Origin: an uncultured Lachnospiraceae bacterium
Lineage (GTDB): Bacteria; Bacillota; Clostridia; Lachnospirales; Lachnospiraceae
DNA: 22,849 nt
Reading direction: 5' to 3'
NCBI GenBank assembly: GCA_902772565.1
Contig: CACYBJ010000245.1
Span: 1 to 22,849, forward strand
The position numbers and the translations under genes were made by a program. Under the pieces are notes generated by a model. The model made no database searches. It was not told where the DNA came from and was given only the letters and a program-made list of their open reading frames with translations. Below are positions 1 to 7,600 of this stretch, one piece after another (the first letter of the stretch is position 1; every line of letters begins with the position of its first letter).

Positions 1-1679
1 ATCTTGTTCCTTTCGCTTTCGTTAAGCTTGGCTACCGGGATTCCCGTCCATTTGGAAATGATCCTTGCAATTTCGTCCTCGGAAACGCTCTCACGAAGCA
101 GGGTGTTTTCCTTCTTCTTAATGGCCTCTTCCTTCTGGGCGATGGCTGCGGTTATCTGTGGAAGCTTGCCGTACTGAAGTTCGGCTGCTCTGTTAAGATC
201 GTAAACCTGCTGGGCCTTTTCTATTTCCTTATTGATTTCATCACGCTCTTCGCGAAGTTTTACGATTTCGTCAACGGCATTCTTTTCATTGTCCCACTGA
301 GCCTTCATTACATCGAACCTGGACTTCTCTTCTGCAATTTCCTTGGTAAGCTCATTGAGACGTTCGCGGCTGAGATTGTCGTCCTCTTTCTTAAGGGCGG
401 CCTCCTCAATCTGCATCTGCATGATTTTTCTGGAAAGTTCGTCCATTTCCGCAGGCATGGAATCAAGTTCCGTTTTTATAAGGGCACATGCCTCATCCAC
501 CAGATCGATGGCCTTATCGGGAAGGAACCGGTCGGTGATGTATCTGTTGGAAAGGGTTGCGGCACTCACCAGCGCCGAGTCTGTGATTTTAACGCCATGG
601 AATACTTCATATCTTTCCTTAATGCCTCGCAGTATGGAAATGGTATCTTCCACCGTAGGCTCGTCCACCATTACCGGCTGGAAACGACGCTCAAGAGCGG
701 CATCCTTTTCAATGTACTTTCTGTATTCGTCAAGAGTTGTGGCGCCGATACAGTGCAGTTCACCTCTGGCAAGCATAGGCTTAAGCATGTTTCCGGCATC
801 CATGGAACCTTCGGTCTTTCCGGCACCGACTATGGTATGGATTTCATCGATAAAGAGGATGATTCCGCCCTCCGATGCCTTGACTTCATCAAGCACCGCC
901 TTAAGTCTTTCCTCAAACTCGCCCCGGTATTTGGCACCGGCAAGAAGGGCTCCCATGTCCAGTGAGAAAAGCTTCTTATTCTTGAGGCTTTCCGGAACAT
1001 CACCACGGACAATTCGCTGGGCAAGTCCTTCAACAACTGCTGTTTTACCTACACCGGGTTCACCGATGAGCACCGGATTATTCTTGGTCTTACGGGAAAG
1101 GATTCTGATCACGTGTCTGATTTCCGCATCACGTCCGATTACAGGATCCATTTCACGGGAAGCGGCACGCTCCACAAGATCCACTGCATATTTCGAAAGC
1201 GAATCGTAGGTATCCTCCGGATTATCTGTCTGAACACTCTTGTTTCCCCTTACACCGCTAAGGGCTTCAAGGAATCTCTTAAGGGTAATGCCGTATTCAT
1301 TAAAGATGTCCTTTGCTTCCCCTTCCGCATTCTTTATAAGGGAAATAAACAGATGCTCTACGGACACGTAGGAATCACCCATTTTCTTTGCTTCATCTTC
1401 GGCCATGAGGAGAGTCTTGTTAAGAGCCCGGCTCACATTAACATCGTTGGCTCCCGTTACTCTAGGCAGTGAGTCAACAGCCTTTTGCACTCGCTTCTCA
1501 AACTCTTTTGTATTAATGTCCATTTTCTCCAGCAGTTTTACAATAAGGCTGTCTTCAATGGTCACAAGGGAAAGAAGCAAATGCACCTGTCCCATTTCCG
1601 GAGCATTGGCGGCAAATGCCAGCTTCTGGCAGTTTTCCACCGCTTCTATGGATTTTCTTGTAAACTTATTTATATTCAT
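1..1679 (-). CDS. clpB: ATP-dependent disaggregase ClpB, C-terminal part outside window
   Basis: ClpB is a hexameric AAA+ chaperone that, with DnaK, pulls polypeptides out of heat-induced aggregates in the cytoplasm. The 559 codons visible hold the Clp N-domain (about 1-145), the first nucleotide-binding domain with Walker A GEPGVGKT and Walker B ILFIDEIHT, the long charged coiled-coil M-domain (about 400-520) that separates ClpB from ClpA/ClpC, and the linker motif WTGIPV leading into the second ATPase domain. The second ATPase domain (roughly 300 residues in this family) lies beyond position 1. The ATG at 1679 follows an AAGGAG ribosome-binding site; no better start exists upstream. A CIRCE element and a sigma-A promoter precede it, so it is probably an HrcA-regulated single gene. 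The neighbour ddh is divergent and functionally unrelated. Confidence 0.96.
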   Translation of the reverse strand, partial: MNINKFTRKSIEAVENCQKLAFAANAPEMGQVHLLLSLVTIEDSLIVKLLEKMDINTKEFEKRVQKAVDSLPRVTGANDVNVSRALNKTLLMAEDEAKKMGDSYVSVEHLFISLIKNAEGEAKDIFNEYGITLKRFLEALSGVRGNKSVQTDNPEDTYDSLSKYAVDLVERAASREMDPVIGRDAEIRHVIRILSRKTKNNPVLIGEPGVGKTAVVEGLAQRIVRGDVPESLKNKKLFSLDMGALLAGAKYRGEFEERLKAVLDEVKASEGGIILFIDEIHTIVGAGKTEGSMDAGNMLKPMLARGELHCIGATTLDEYRKYIEKDAALERRFQPVMVDEPTVEDTISILRGIKERYEVFHGVKITDSALVSAATLSNRYITDRFLPDKAIDLVDEACALIKTELDSMPAEMDELSRKIMQMQIEEAALKKEDDNLSRERLNELTKEIAEEKSRFDVMKAQWDNEKNAVDEIVKLREERDEINKEIEKAQQVYDLNRAAELQYGKLPQITAAIAQKEEAIKKKENTLLRESVSEDEIARIISKWTGIPVAKLNESERNK

Positions 1680-1757
1680 AAACTCATCTCCTTTGTACAG
1701 AGGGCACACCTTCGGCAGATGCCCCTTGTTAGTTATATATTTTGCTCCCTTAGTTAT

Positions 1758-1786
1758 GTTATATCACTTTTGTTAGCACTCGTCAA
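1758..1786 (-). promoter_or_regulatory. Sigma-A promoter of clpB
   Basis: On the minus strand TTGACG (1781-1786) and TATAAC (1758-1763) are separated by exactly 17 bp, giving a leader of roughly 70 nt before the clpB start. The -35 box lies inside the CIRCE operator, so repressor binding would exclude RNA polymerase. Confidence 0.82.
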
Positions 1787-1799
1787 TGGTGAGTGCTAA
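1773..1799. promoter_or_regulatory. CIRCE operator (HrcA binding site)
   Basis: The sequence is TTAGCACTC, nine spacer bases, then GAGTGCTAA, a perfect match to the CIRCE consensus. HrcA repressor binds CIRCE and releases it when GroEL is occupied by unfolded protein. Here it covers the clpB -35 box, so heat-shock induction of clpB through HrcA is expected. No CtsR-type heptad repeat was noticed nearby. The hrcA gene itself is not in the window. Confidence 0.95.
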
Positions 1800-1844
1800 A
1801 ATATTTTTAAGGGCTGTATTTTTATTGTTTATATGTGTTATCTA

Positions 1845-1873
1845 TAGACAACCGAACGCATTTTATATATAAT
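1845..1873 (+). promoter_or_regulatory. Sigma-A promoter of ddh
   Basis: TAGACA (1845-1850), a 17-bp spacer, and TATAAT (1868-1873) give a near-consensus promoter. Transcription would start near 1880, leaving a leader of about 64 nt. That leader contains a small perfect hairpin (ATACAA, loop AGA, TTGTAT) of unknown importance. Confidence 0.75.
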
Positions 1874-1943
1874 TCCATTGGTTGTATACAATAATACAAA
1901 GATTGTATTTTACTAAAATCGAGAATAAAGAGAGGAATTTACT

Positions 1944-2924
1944 ATGACAAGAATCGGTATCTTGGGTTATGGAAACCTCGGACGCGGTGTTGAGAAAGCA
2001 GTAAATGCCAATGCCGATCAGGAGCTTGTTGCAGTATTCACAAGACGTGATCCTGCAAGTGTTAAGATTGACACTCCTACTGCCAAGGTTCTTAATGTTT
2101 CCGAAATAACAAATATGAAGGACGAAATCGACGTTCTTATTCTTTGCGGAGGTTCTGCTACCGATCTTCCTGAGCAGACACCTGAGTATGCTAAATACTT
2201 TAACGTAATTGATTCCTTCGATACACACGCAAGAATCCCTGAGCACTTTGCAAATGTTGATGCATCTGCCAAAGCTGCAGGAAAGACAGCTATCATTTCC
2301 GCAGGCTGGGATCCGGGCATGTTCTCCCTTAACCGTCTCTATGCACATTCAGTTCTTCCAAACGGAAACGACTATACTTTCTGGGGACGCGGCGTAAGCC
2401 AGGGTCATTCAGATGCCATCAGAAGAATCGAAGGCGTTGTAGATGCAAGACAGTACACAGTACCTGTTCCTGCAGCACTTGAAGCAGTTCGTTCAGGATC
2501 CAATCCGGAACTTACAACAAGACAGAAGCACACAAGAGAATGCTACGTTGTAGCTGAAGAAGGCGCAGATAAGGCAAGAATTGAAAAGGAAATCAAGGAA
2601 ATGCCTAACTACTTCGCTGACTATGACACAACAGTAAACTTCATCTCCCTTGATGAATTAAAGAAGAACCATGCAGGTCTTCCACACGGCGGTTCCGTTA
2701 TCTACTCAGGCTCAACAGACAACGGTAACAAGAAGCACATCATTGAATACAAGCTCACACTTGATTCAAATCCTGAATTCACAGGTTCCGTTATCGCAGC
2801 CTATGCAAGAGCCGTAAAGAGACTTAACGATGAAGGAAAGACAGGATGCCTCACAGTTATGGACATCGCACCTTCTTACATTTCTCCTCTTTCAGGTGAA
2901 GAAATCAGAGCACACTACCTGTAA
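1944..2924 (+). CDS. ddh: meso-diaminopimelate D-dehydrogenase
   Basis: This NADPH-dependent enzyme (EC 1.4.1.16) reductively aminates L-2-amino-6-oxopimelate (from tetrahydrodipicolinate) to meso-diaminopimelate in a single step, bypassing the acylated branches of the lysine pathway. Its product feeds lysine and peptidoglycan. The 326-aa length is typical. The N-terminus is a Rossmann fold with GYGNLG at residues 8-13. The segment SAGWDPGMFSLNR and the following FWGRGVSQGHSDAIRR are characteristic of the DapDH family. The ATG at 1944 follows an AGAGGAA ribosome-binding site. It has its own promoter and terminator, so it is probably monocistronic. Confidence 0.96.
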   Translation: MTRIGILGYGNLGRGVEKAVNANADQELVAVFTRRDPASVKIDTPTAKVLNVSEITNMKDEIDVLILCGGSATDLPEQTPEYAKYFNVIDSFDTHARIPEHFANVDASAKAAGKTAIISAGWDPGMFSLNRLYAHSVLPNGNDYTFWGRGVSQGHSDAIRRIEGVVDARQYTVPVPAALEAVRSGSNPELTTRQKHTRECYVVAEEGADKARIEKEIKEMPNYFADYDTTVNFISLDELKKNHAGLPHGGSVIYSGSTDNGNKKHIIEYKLTLDSNPEFTGSVIAAYARAVKRLNDEGKTGCLTVMDIAPSYISPLSGEEIRAHYL

Positions 2925-2993
2925 AACTACTGGATGCTCATGCATTTACAGCAAAGGAAATGACTAACTATAGGTAGGTTTGGATTTAGAAAA

Positions 2994-3022
2994 GGATCCC
3001 TCACACGAGGGATTCTTTTTTT
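2994..3022 (+). terminator. Rho-independent terminator of ddh
   Basis: A 9-bp stem (one G-U pair; arms 2994-3002 and 3007-3015) with loop ACAC is followed directly by seven T (3016-3022). It lies about 70 nt after the ddh stop codon. Confidence 0.88.
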
Positions 3023-3111
3023 GTGGCAGTTTATCTTCAAGAACTCTTAATAATAAAAAAAATCTTTAGGATTTGCTTGGTATAAAATGCATTTTGTTTT
3101 TTTTGAACATC

Positions 3112-3141
3112 AAAAAAGAGCCTGCACTAGGCAGACTCTTT
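3112..3141 (-). terminator. Rho-independent terminator for the asnA transcript
   Basis: Read on the minus strand, an 11-bp stem with one G-U pair (AAAGAGTCTGC ... GCAGGCTCTTT, loop of 5) runs into six T (3117-3112). It is about 220 nt past the asnA stop, so the inverted-repeat element at 3167-3352 would be part of the asnA 3' untranslated RNA. Positions 3023-3111, between this and the ddh terminator, are AT-rich and show no gene. Confidence 0.8.
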
Positions 3142-3166
3142 ATAATTCATTCAGTTGTCGCTGTCA

Positions 3167-3352
3167 AAATTGCGGACGAATACAGATTTGAAGTGACGAT
3201 AGCGAGGCTTCCGTAGGGACGAGCGCGCTGGCAGCGAAGGCGTACGCGTCACGAGCCGTAGGGCGAGTAGCGGGAAAAGCCTGATGCGCAAAAGCCGCGT
3301 GCGAGGAGTAGGAAACGTAGCGTGTCACGAGAACTGTATTTGGACGCAATTT
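3167..3352. repeat. GC-rich intergenic element with 19-bp terminal inverted repeats
   Basis: The left arm AAATTGCGGACGAATACAG (3167-3185) and the right arm CTGTATTTGGACGCAATTT (3334-3352) are inverted repeats matching at 16 of 19 positions. The interior is clearly richer in G+C than its surroundings and carries internally repeated pieces: on the minus strand CTCGTGACACGCTACG and CTCGTGACGCGTACGC. It starts 11 nt after the asnA stop and ends before that gene's terminator. An open frame crosses it but has no ribosome-binding site and a low-complexity composition. It could be a MITE-like or REP-like dispersed repeat, or a structured 3'-UTR RNA; I cannot distinguish these without other copies. 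Confidence 0.55.
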
Positions 3353-3362
3353 GTCCCTATTC

Positions 3363-4370
3363 TTACAGGAATTCTACACCACGTTCTTTTGCATATGCCA
3401 GATCCTCTGCCTTCCATGCAGATGCCTGCACCTCACCGAGATGAGCCTTTCTGAGGAAGAACATGCAGATACGGCTCTGGCCGATGCCGCCGCCGATGGT
3501 ATATGGAAGTTCTCCGTTAAGAAGAGCCTTCTGGAAAGGAAGCTCTGCTCTTTCGGGACATCCTGCTTTTTCAAGCTGCTCAGCAAGTGACTGCTCGCTT
3601 ACTCTGATACCCATGGATGAAAGCTCGAGAGCAATATCAAGCACAGGATAGTAAACAATAATGTCACCGTTAAGCTGCCAGTCATCATAGTCCGGAGCAC
3701 GTCCGTCATGAGGCTCGCCGCTCTTTAGCTTGTCACCGATCTTCATAATGAATACAGCGCCGTTTTCCTTGGCCGCAATGTACTCTCTTTCCTTCGGTGT
3801 CTTGTCAGGATACTTATCCTCAAGTTCCTCGGAAGAAACAAAAGTGATTTCTTCCGGAAGGAAGCAGTCAACATAGTTATACTTGTTTGCCATGTACTTT
3901 TCGGTTACACGAAGTGCCTCGTAAACAGATTTTACAGTATCCTTAAGTGTATCTGTGTTACGGTCTTCCTTGTTGATAACCTTTTCCCAGTCCCACTGGT
4001 CAACGTAAACGGAATGGATATTGTCCGTATCCTCGTCACGTCTGATAGCGTTCATGTCTGTGTAAAGACCTTCACCCGGCTTAAAGCCGTACTTCTTAAG
4101 AGCAAGTCTCTTCCACTTTGCAAGGGACTGTACGATTTCCATTTCGCTGCCCTTCTGCTCTAAGATATCAAATCCTACAGGTCTTTCAACACCGTTTAAG
4201 TTATCGTTAAGTCCCGAGTTCTTATCTACGAAAAGCGGTGCGGATACTCTTGTAAGATTGAGCTGTGTAATGAGCTCTCTCTGGAAGAAATCCTTAACTC
4301 TCTTAATTGCAACCTGTGTTTCTTTTACATCGAGGGAAGACTTATAACCCTCGGGTATTATAATGCTCAT
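3363..4370 (-). CDS. asnA: Aspartate--ammonia ligase
   Basis: AsnA makes asparagine from aspartate, ammonia and ATP (EC 6.3.1.1) in the cytoplasm. The 335-aa length is standard. The sequence matches the family throughout, including SAPLFVDKNSGLNDNLNGVERPV near the N-terminus, the segment QWDWEK and the C-terminal GGGIGQSRICMFFLRKAHLGEVQ. The fold is that of a class II aminoacyl-tRNA synthetase catalytic domain and is related to AsnRS. The ATG at 4370 follows a GGAGGAGAGAGG ribosome-binding site. It begins 28 nt after the upstream lipoprotein gene with no promoter or terminator visible between them, so it is probably the last gene of an asnS - lipoprotein - asnA operon. Confidence 0.96.
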   Translation of the reverse strand: MSIIIPEGYKSSLDVKETQVAIKRVKDFFQRELITQLNLTRVSAPLFVDKNSGLNDNLNGVERPVGFDILEQKGSEMEIVQSLAKWKRLALKKYGFKPGEGLYTDMNAIRRDEDTDNIHSVYVDQWDWEKVINKEDRNTDTLKDTVKSVYEALRVTEKYMANKYNYVDCFLPEEITFVSSEELEDKYPDKTPKEREYIAAKENGAVFIMKIGDKLKSGEPHDGRAPDYDDWQLNGDIIVYYPVLDIALELSSMGIRVSEQSLAEQLEKAGCPERAELPFQKALLNGELPYTIGGGIGQSRICMFFLRKAHLGEVQASAWKAEDLAYAKERGVEFL

Positions 4371-4398
4371 CCTCTCTCCTCCTTTTGATATCTGTTAT

Positions 4399-5868
4399 TT
4401 ATTCGGTCACCAGTGAATCACTGTTGACAGGGAATGTAAAATAAGTGTCCGGATACGGCTCATCTTCCAGAGTGAAATGCCACCACTCTTCATCAAGAGG
4501 CTTGAATCCGTGGGCAAGCATTGCTTCTCTTAAGATCATACGGTTGTTGTACTGTTCGTCCGTAATATCCGTATAATCCGGATGGCTGAGTTCACCGAAG
4601 TAGTCAAAGGTTCCGCCCATGTCCACCTCTTTTTCGGTCTTCATATCGAAGAGCGTAAGGTCAACTGTGCTGCCTCTGCTGTGACCGGAATGCTCCATAA
4701 TGTATCCCTGCGGGAAAATAACATCCTTTTCCAGTTCGGGATAGAAGTATTCCTTCATTTCAGTATCCTCAAGATCCTTGGCCCAGTTAACGAAATCCGT
4801 AACTGCCATCTGAGGTCTGTAGGCATCATATATCTTTAAGCGATAGCCCTTTTCAACAAGTTCGTCGCTTACTTCCTTTAATGCTGCGGCAGCTTCCTTT
4901 GTAAGGAAGGCTTCCGGCTCCTCGTAACCGGCTACTCTCTGACCCATAAAGTTGTAGGTTGAATAGTAACGGATTTCAAGAATGGCATCCGGTACCGCAT
5001 CTGAAAGATTTACAAAGTCTGATGAATCATCAGAAAGCGTAACATCTGTATTTTCCGAATCATCGCTTGAATTGGCTGTTCCGAGACCGAGCTCTTCCCA
5101 AAGTTCGGGGCTCAGCTTCTCGAGGGAGTCTATAACCACCACGCAGTCTTTGGAAACATTCTTAAGGACCTTTACCATCTGATCTTCCGGAATTGCAACG
5201 CATCCGCCGGTGTATGGCTTTACGGCTCCGAGACAATGCAGGAAAATGGCAGATCCAAGCCCCGGGGTTCCGTCTGCATTATAACTGATATTAAGGCAGT
5301 ACTGGTATTCATGGGTATAATCAACCAGGTGCTCCGAATCGTCTACTGCAAGGTCGGGATAGTTGTCAATGTTTACCATCTCATTGTAATGATAGCCCTC
5401 TCTTGAATCTCCCGACCAGTAGTCTTTATAGGTTACCTGCTGATAAGGAATTGCGCATCCCGGGTCAGCTGCGATACCGAAGGCATAATTAAAACTGAAT
5501 GTTCCCACCGGAGTCATTCCGTCGCCTTCTTTGGTTTTACCAAGACCGTTCTTTCCGATGTAACCCGGAGTTGTCATGATCTGGGTCCATGTGCCGTCAT
5601 CATTCTTCTGATGCATTGACACATAGGCAGTTGTCTTACCGATGCCCGCAACTACGAAAAGCTGGTTGGCTGTAGCTGCTTCAGGAAGCTTTGCAACCCA
5701 GTCCGGAGAAGCTTCGGGGCCGTATAAATCCTCAGTTCCGTCATTGGACTCAGACTGAATACCTGAGTTTCCCTGCTCATTCTTCTTTTCGGAAGACTTA
5801 CCGCATCCGCCAAGCATTCCTACCACAAGGGTAGCTGCAAGAATTATTCCGCATATTCTCTTCTTCAT
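4399..5868 (-). CDS. Lipoprotein fusing an L,D-transpeptidase-like (YkuD) domain to a VanX-like D-Ala-D-Ala dipeptidase
   Basis: The 489-aa product has a lipoprotein signal with lipid Cys at residue 22 (MLGGC) and a polar Ser/Asn/Glu linker. Residues about 65-248 resemble the YkuD L,D-transpeptidase family, with the His of FLHC (211) and the catalytic Cys of TGGCVAIP (223). After an acidic Ser/Asp linker, residues about 285-485 are a VanX/M15D zinc dipeptidase. R351, H396 and D403 (GHSRGSTVDL) and E461 and H464 (EWWHF) reproduce the spacing of VanX R71, H116, D123, E181 and H184 exactly. The protein would act outside the membrane on peptidoglycan stems or D-Ala-D-Ala dipeptide. VanX itself is cytoplasmic, so a vancomycin-resistance role is unlikely; a wall-remodelling or D-Ala recycling role is inferred. 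A GGGGAG ribosome-binding site supports the ATG at 5868. Confidence 0.88.
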   Translation of the reverse strand: MKKRICGIILAATLVVGMLGGCGKSSEKKNEQGNSGIQSESNDGTEDLYGPEASPDWVAKLPEAATANQLFVVAGIGKTTAYVSMHQKNDDGTWTQIMTTPGYIGKNGLGKTKEGDGMTPVGTFSFNYAFGIAADPGCAIPYQQVTYKDYWSGDSREGYHYNEMVNIDNYPDLAVDDSEHLVDYTHEYQYCLNISYNADGTPGLGSAIFLHCLGAVKPYTGGCVAIPEDQMVKVLKNVSKDCVVVIDSLEKLSPELWEELGLGTANSSDDSENTDVTLSDDSSDFVNLSDAVPDAILEIRYYSTYNFMGQRVAGYEEPEAFLTKEAAAALKEVSDELVEKGYRLKIYDAYRPQMAVTDFVNWAKDLEDTEMKEYFYPELEKDVIFPQGYIMEHSGHSRGSTVDLTLFDMKTEKEVDMGGTFDYFGELSHPDYTDITDEQYNNRMILREAMLAHGFKPLDEEWWHFTLEDEPYPDTYFTFPVNSDSLVTE

Positions 5869-5898
5869 TCTTCTCCCCTGATGCAGACATAGTTTCCG

Positions 5899-5952
5899 TT
5901 TGATGACGAGCCTGCAGCGCCATCAAAGAGTTTGAAATATAGTTTTCAAACT
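5899..5952 (-). other. Tandem stem-loops between asnS and the lipoprotein gene
   Basis: The 119-nt gap holds two hairpins. One has a 9-bp stem (AGTTTGAAA at 5929-5937 with TTTCAAACT at 5944-5952). The other has a 10-bp stem (5899-5908 with 5918-5927, one G-U pair on the minus strand). Neither is followed by a T tract, so they look like mRNA processing or stability elements rather than terminators. No convincing promoter was seen in the gap. Confidence 0.45.
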
Positions 5953-5987
5953 ACCCACCAACTATAAATCATGCTTTCCGTAAATAC

Positions 5988-7379
5988 TTACAGTTCGCAG
6001 TTGTTTACTGTTCTTGGGAAAGGAAGTACGTCACGGATATTACTGATACCTGTTACGTACATTACGCATCTTTCAAAACCGAGACCGAAACCTGCATGTC
6101 TTGCGGAACCGTACTTACGAAGATCAAGATAGAAGTCGTAGTCTTCCTTCTTCATGCCAAGTTCTTCCATTCTCTTAAGAAGCTTGTCATAGTCGTCTTC
6201 TCTCTGGCTTCCGCCGATGATCTCGCCAATGCCCGGAACAAGGCAGTCCATAGCGGCAACTGTCTTTCCGTCCTCGTTAAGCTTCATGTAGAATGCTTTG
6301 ATATCCTTCGGATAGTCGGTTACGAATACAGGACGGCCGAATTCCTTTTCTGTAAGGAAACGCTCGTGCTCTGTCTGAAGATCGCATCCCCAGCTCACCT
6401 TGTAATCGAACTCATCATTGTGCTTTGAAAGAATATCGATTGCTTCTGTGTATGTTACATGTGCAAATTCGGAATTTACAACATGGTTAAGTCTTTCAAT
6501 AAGGCCCTTGTCAACGAACTGATTGAAGAAATCCATTTCTTCCGGTGCATTCTCAAGTACGTAGCTGATGATATACTTGATCATGTCCTCAGCAACCTGC
6601 ATGTCATCGTTAAGATCGGCAAATGCCATCTCCGGCTCGATCATCCAAAACTCAGCCGCATGTCTTGTGGTATTGGAGTTCTCCGCTCTGAAGGTAGGTC
6701 CGAAGGTGTAAATGTTCTTAAATGCCATGGCATAGGTCTCACCGTTAAGCTGGCCTGATACCGTAAGGTTGGCTGACTTTCCGAAGAAGTCCTGAGTAAA
6801 GTCGATCTTTCCGTCATCTGTCTTCGGTACGTTGTTAAGATCAAGAGTTGTTACCTGGAACATTTCGCCGGCACCCTCTGCATCAGAAGAAGTGATGATC
6901 GGAGTGTGTACATATACGAAATCTCTTTCCTGGAAGAACTTATGGATGGCATATGCCACAAGAGAACGTACTCTGAACACTGCCTCGAAAGTATTTGTTC
7001 TCGGTCTTAAGTGAGAAATGGTTCTTAAGTACTCGAATGTATGTCTCTTCTTCTGAAGCGGATAGTCAGGTGTTGATACGCCTTCAACCACAACGGAATC
7101 TGCCTGGATTTCAAACTTCTGCTTTGCTTCCGGTGTAGGTACCAAAGTACCCTTAACGATAACTGCGGTTCCTACGTTAAGCTTTGAAATGTCGCCGAAG
7201 TTCTCCAGTTTATCTGAATAAACCACCTGAACGGGGCTGAAGAAAGTACCGTCGTTTACAACAAGGAAACCGAAGTTCTTGCTGCCGCGGTTGTTTCTTA
7301 CCCATCCGCCGATGGTTACTGTTTTATTGTCATATTCTGCTTCGTTTTTAAACAAATCTCTGATGTTTATAAGATCCAT
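5988..7379 (-). CDS. asnS: Asparaginyl-tRNA synthetase
   Basis: This class II synthetase (EC 6.1.1.22) attaches asparagine to tRNA-Asn. The 463-aa product begins with an OB-fold anticodon-binding domain (about 15-105, with the GGWVRNNR segment). The catalytic core follows, with motif 2 (FRAENSNTTRH) and motif 3 (GLGFER, about 432-437). The PEMAF segment after motif 2 fits AsnRS rather than AspRS. The ATG at 7379 follows AAAAAGGAGCAG. The promoter at 7461-7489 gives a leader of about 75 nt. I found no T-box (no GGGTGGNACCGCG-like antiterminator) in the leader, so control by tRNA-Asn is not supported here. The chromosomal grouping with asnA is discussed there. Confidence 0.96.
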   Translation of the reverse strand: MDLINIRDLFKNEAEYDNKTVTIGGWVRNNRGSKNFGFLVVNDGTFFSPVQVVYSDKLENFGDISKLNVGTAVIVKGTLVPTPEAKQKFEIQADSVVVEGVSTPDYPLQKKRHTFEYLRTISHLRPRTNTFEAVFRVRSLVAYAIHKFFQERDFVYVHTPIITSSDAEGAGEMFQVTTLDLNNVPKTDDGKIDFTQDFFGKSANLTVSGQLNGETYAMAFKNIYTFGPTFRAENSNTTRHAAEFWMIEPEMAFADLNDDMQVAEDMIKYIISYVLENAPEEMDFFNQFVDKGLIERLNHVVNSEFAHVTYTEAIDILSKHNDEFDYKVSWGCDLQTEHERFLTEKEFGRPVFVTDYPKDIKAFYMKLNEDGKTVAAMDCLVPGIGEIIGGSQREDDYDKLLKRMEELGMKKEDYDFYLDLRKYGSARHAGFGLGFERCVMYVTGISNIRDVLPFPRTVNNCEL

Positions 7380-7460
7380 GTCTGCTCCTTTTTAATACGG
7401 ATACTCTTTGATTTGATTTCGGTTGCGTATTTTTGTATACAATCCGTAAAACATCTGTAT

Positions 7461-7489
7461 ATTATATCTGACAAACGCCTATATTTCAA
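7461..7489 (-). promoter_or_regulatory. Sigma-A promoter of asnS
   Basis: On the minus strand TTGAAA (plus-strand positions 7484-7489) and a perfect TATAAT (7461-7466) are 17 bp apart. Transcription would start near 7454. The leader can pair ACGGAT with ATCCGT near its ends, but no recognised riboswitch is visible. Confidence 0.8.
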
Positions 7490-7515
7490 TATAAACATAG
7501 GAAAAACATCTTTCC

Positions 7516-7551
7516 GGGCAGGCTGTAAAAACCGGCCCTGCCTCTTTTTTT
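7516..7551 (+). terminator. Orphan rho-independent terminator facing right
   Basis: GGCAGG (7517-7522) pairs with CCTGCC (7537-7542), extended by a G-U pair, and is followed by CTTTTTTT. It lies on the plus strand, upstream of the DMT gene promoter and opposite to asnS, with no plus-strand gene before it. It either ends an unannotated short RNA starting in the asnS upstream region or insulates the downstream gene. The rest of 7380-7695 holds only the two promoters, this hairpin and the DMT leader. Confidence 0.65.
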
Positions 7552-7571
7552 ATAAAAGTAGATTTTTTTCT

Positions 7572-7600
7572 TTGACACCGGTTGATTTATATAATAAAAT
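7572..7600 (+). promoter_or_regulatory. Sigma-A promoter of the DMT transporter gene
   Basis: A perfect TTGACA (7572-7577), a 17-bp spacer and TAAAAT (7595-7600) place the start near 7607. The leader of about 90 nt contains two small hairpins (GTTTGG with CCAAAC, and GCAGA-TTCGC-TCTGC just before the ribosome-binding site); I recognise no riboswitch. Confidence 0.75.

Noticed and set aside
343..1209. Long plus-strand frame opposite clpB (288 codons)
   Set aside because: It is antisense to well-conserved ClpB sequence, has a Ser/Arg-rich composition and no ribosome-binding site; it is a codon-shadow frame.
1863..2348. Minus-strand frame opposite ddh (161 codons, Cys-rich)
   Set aside because: It is antisense to the conserved DapDH coding sequence and covers the ddh promoter and leader; it is a shadow frame.
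3164..3349. Minus-strand frame across the GC-rich element
   Set aside because: It has no ribosome-binding site and a low-complexity composition, and its limits coincide with the inverted repeats; better explained as a non-coding repeat.
4399..5868. Vancomycin resistance (vanX) interpretation
   Set aside because: There is no vanH, vanA-type ligase or VanRS pair nearby, and the dipeptidase domain is on an exported lipoprotein while VanX works in the cytoplasm.
7380..7460. T-box riboswitch in the asnS leader
   Set aside because: I looked for the conserved antiterminator sequence and a leader terminator on the minus strand and saw neither; the leader is only about 75 nt.
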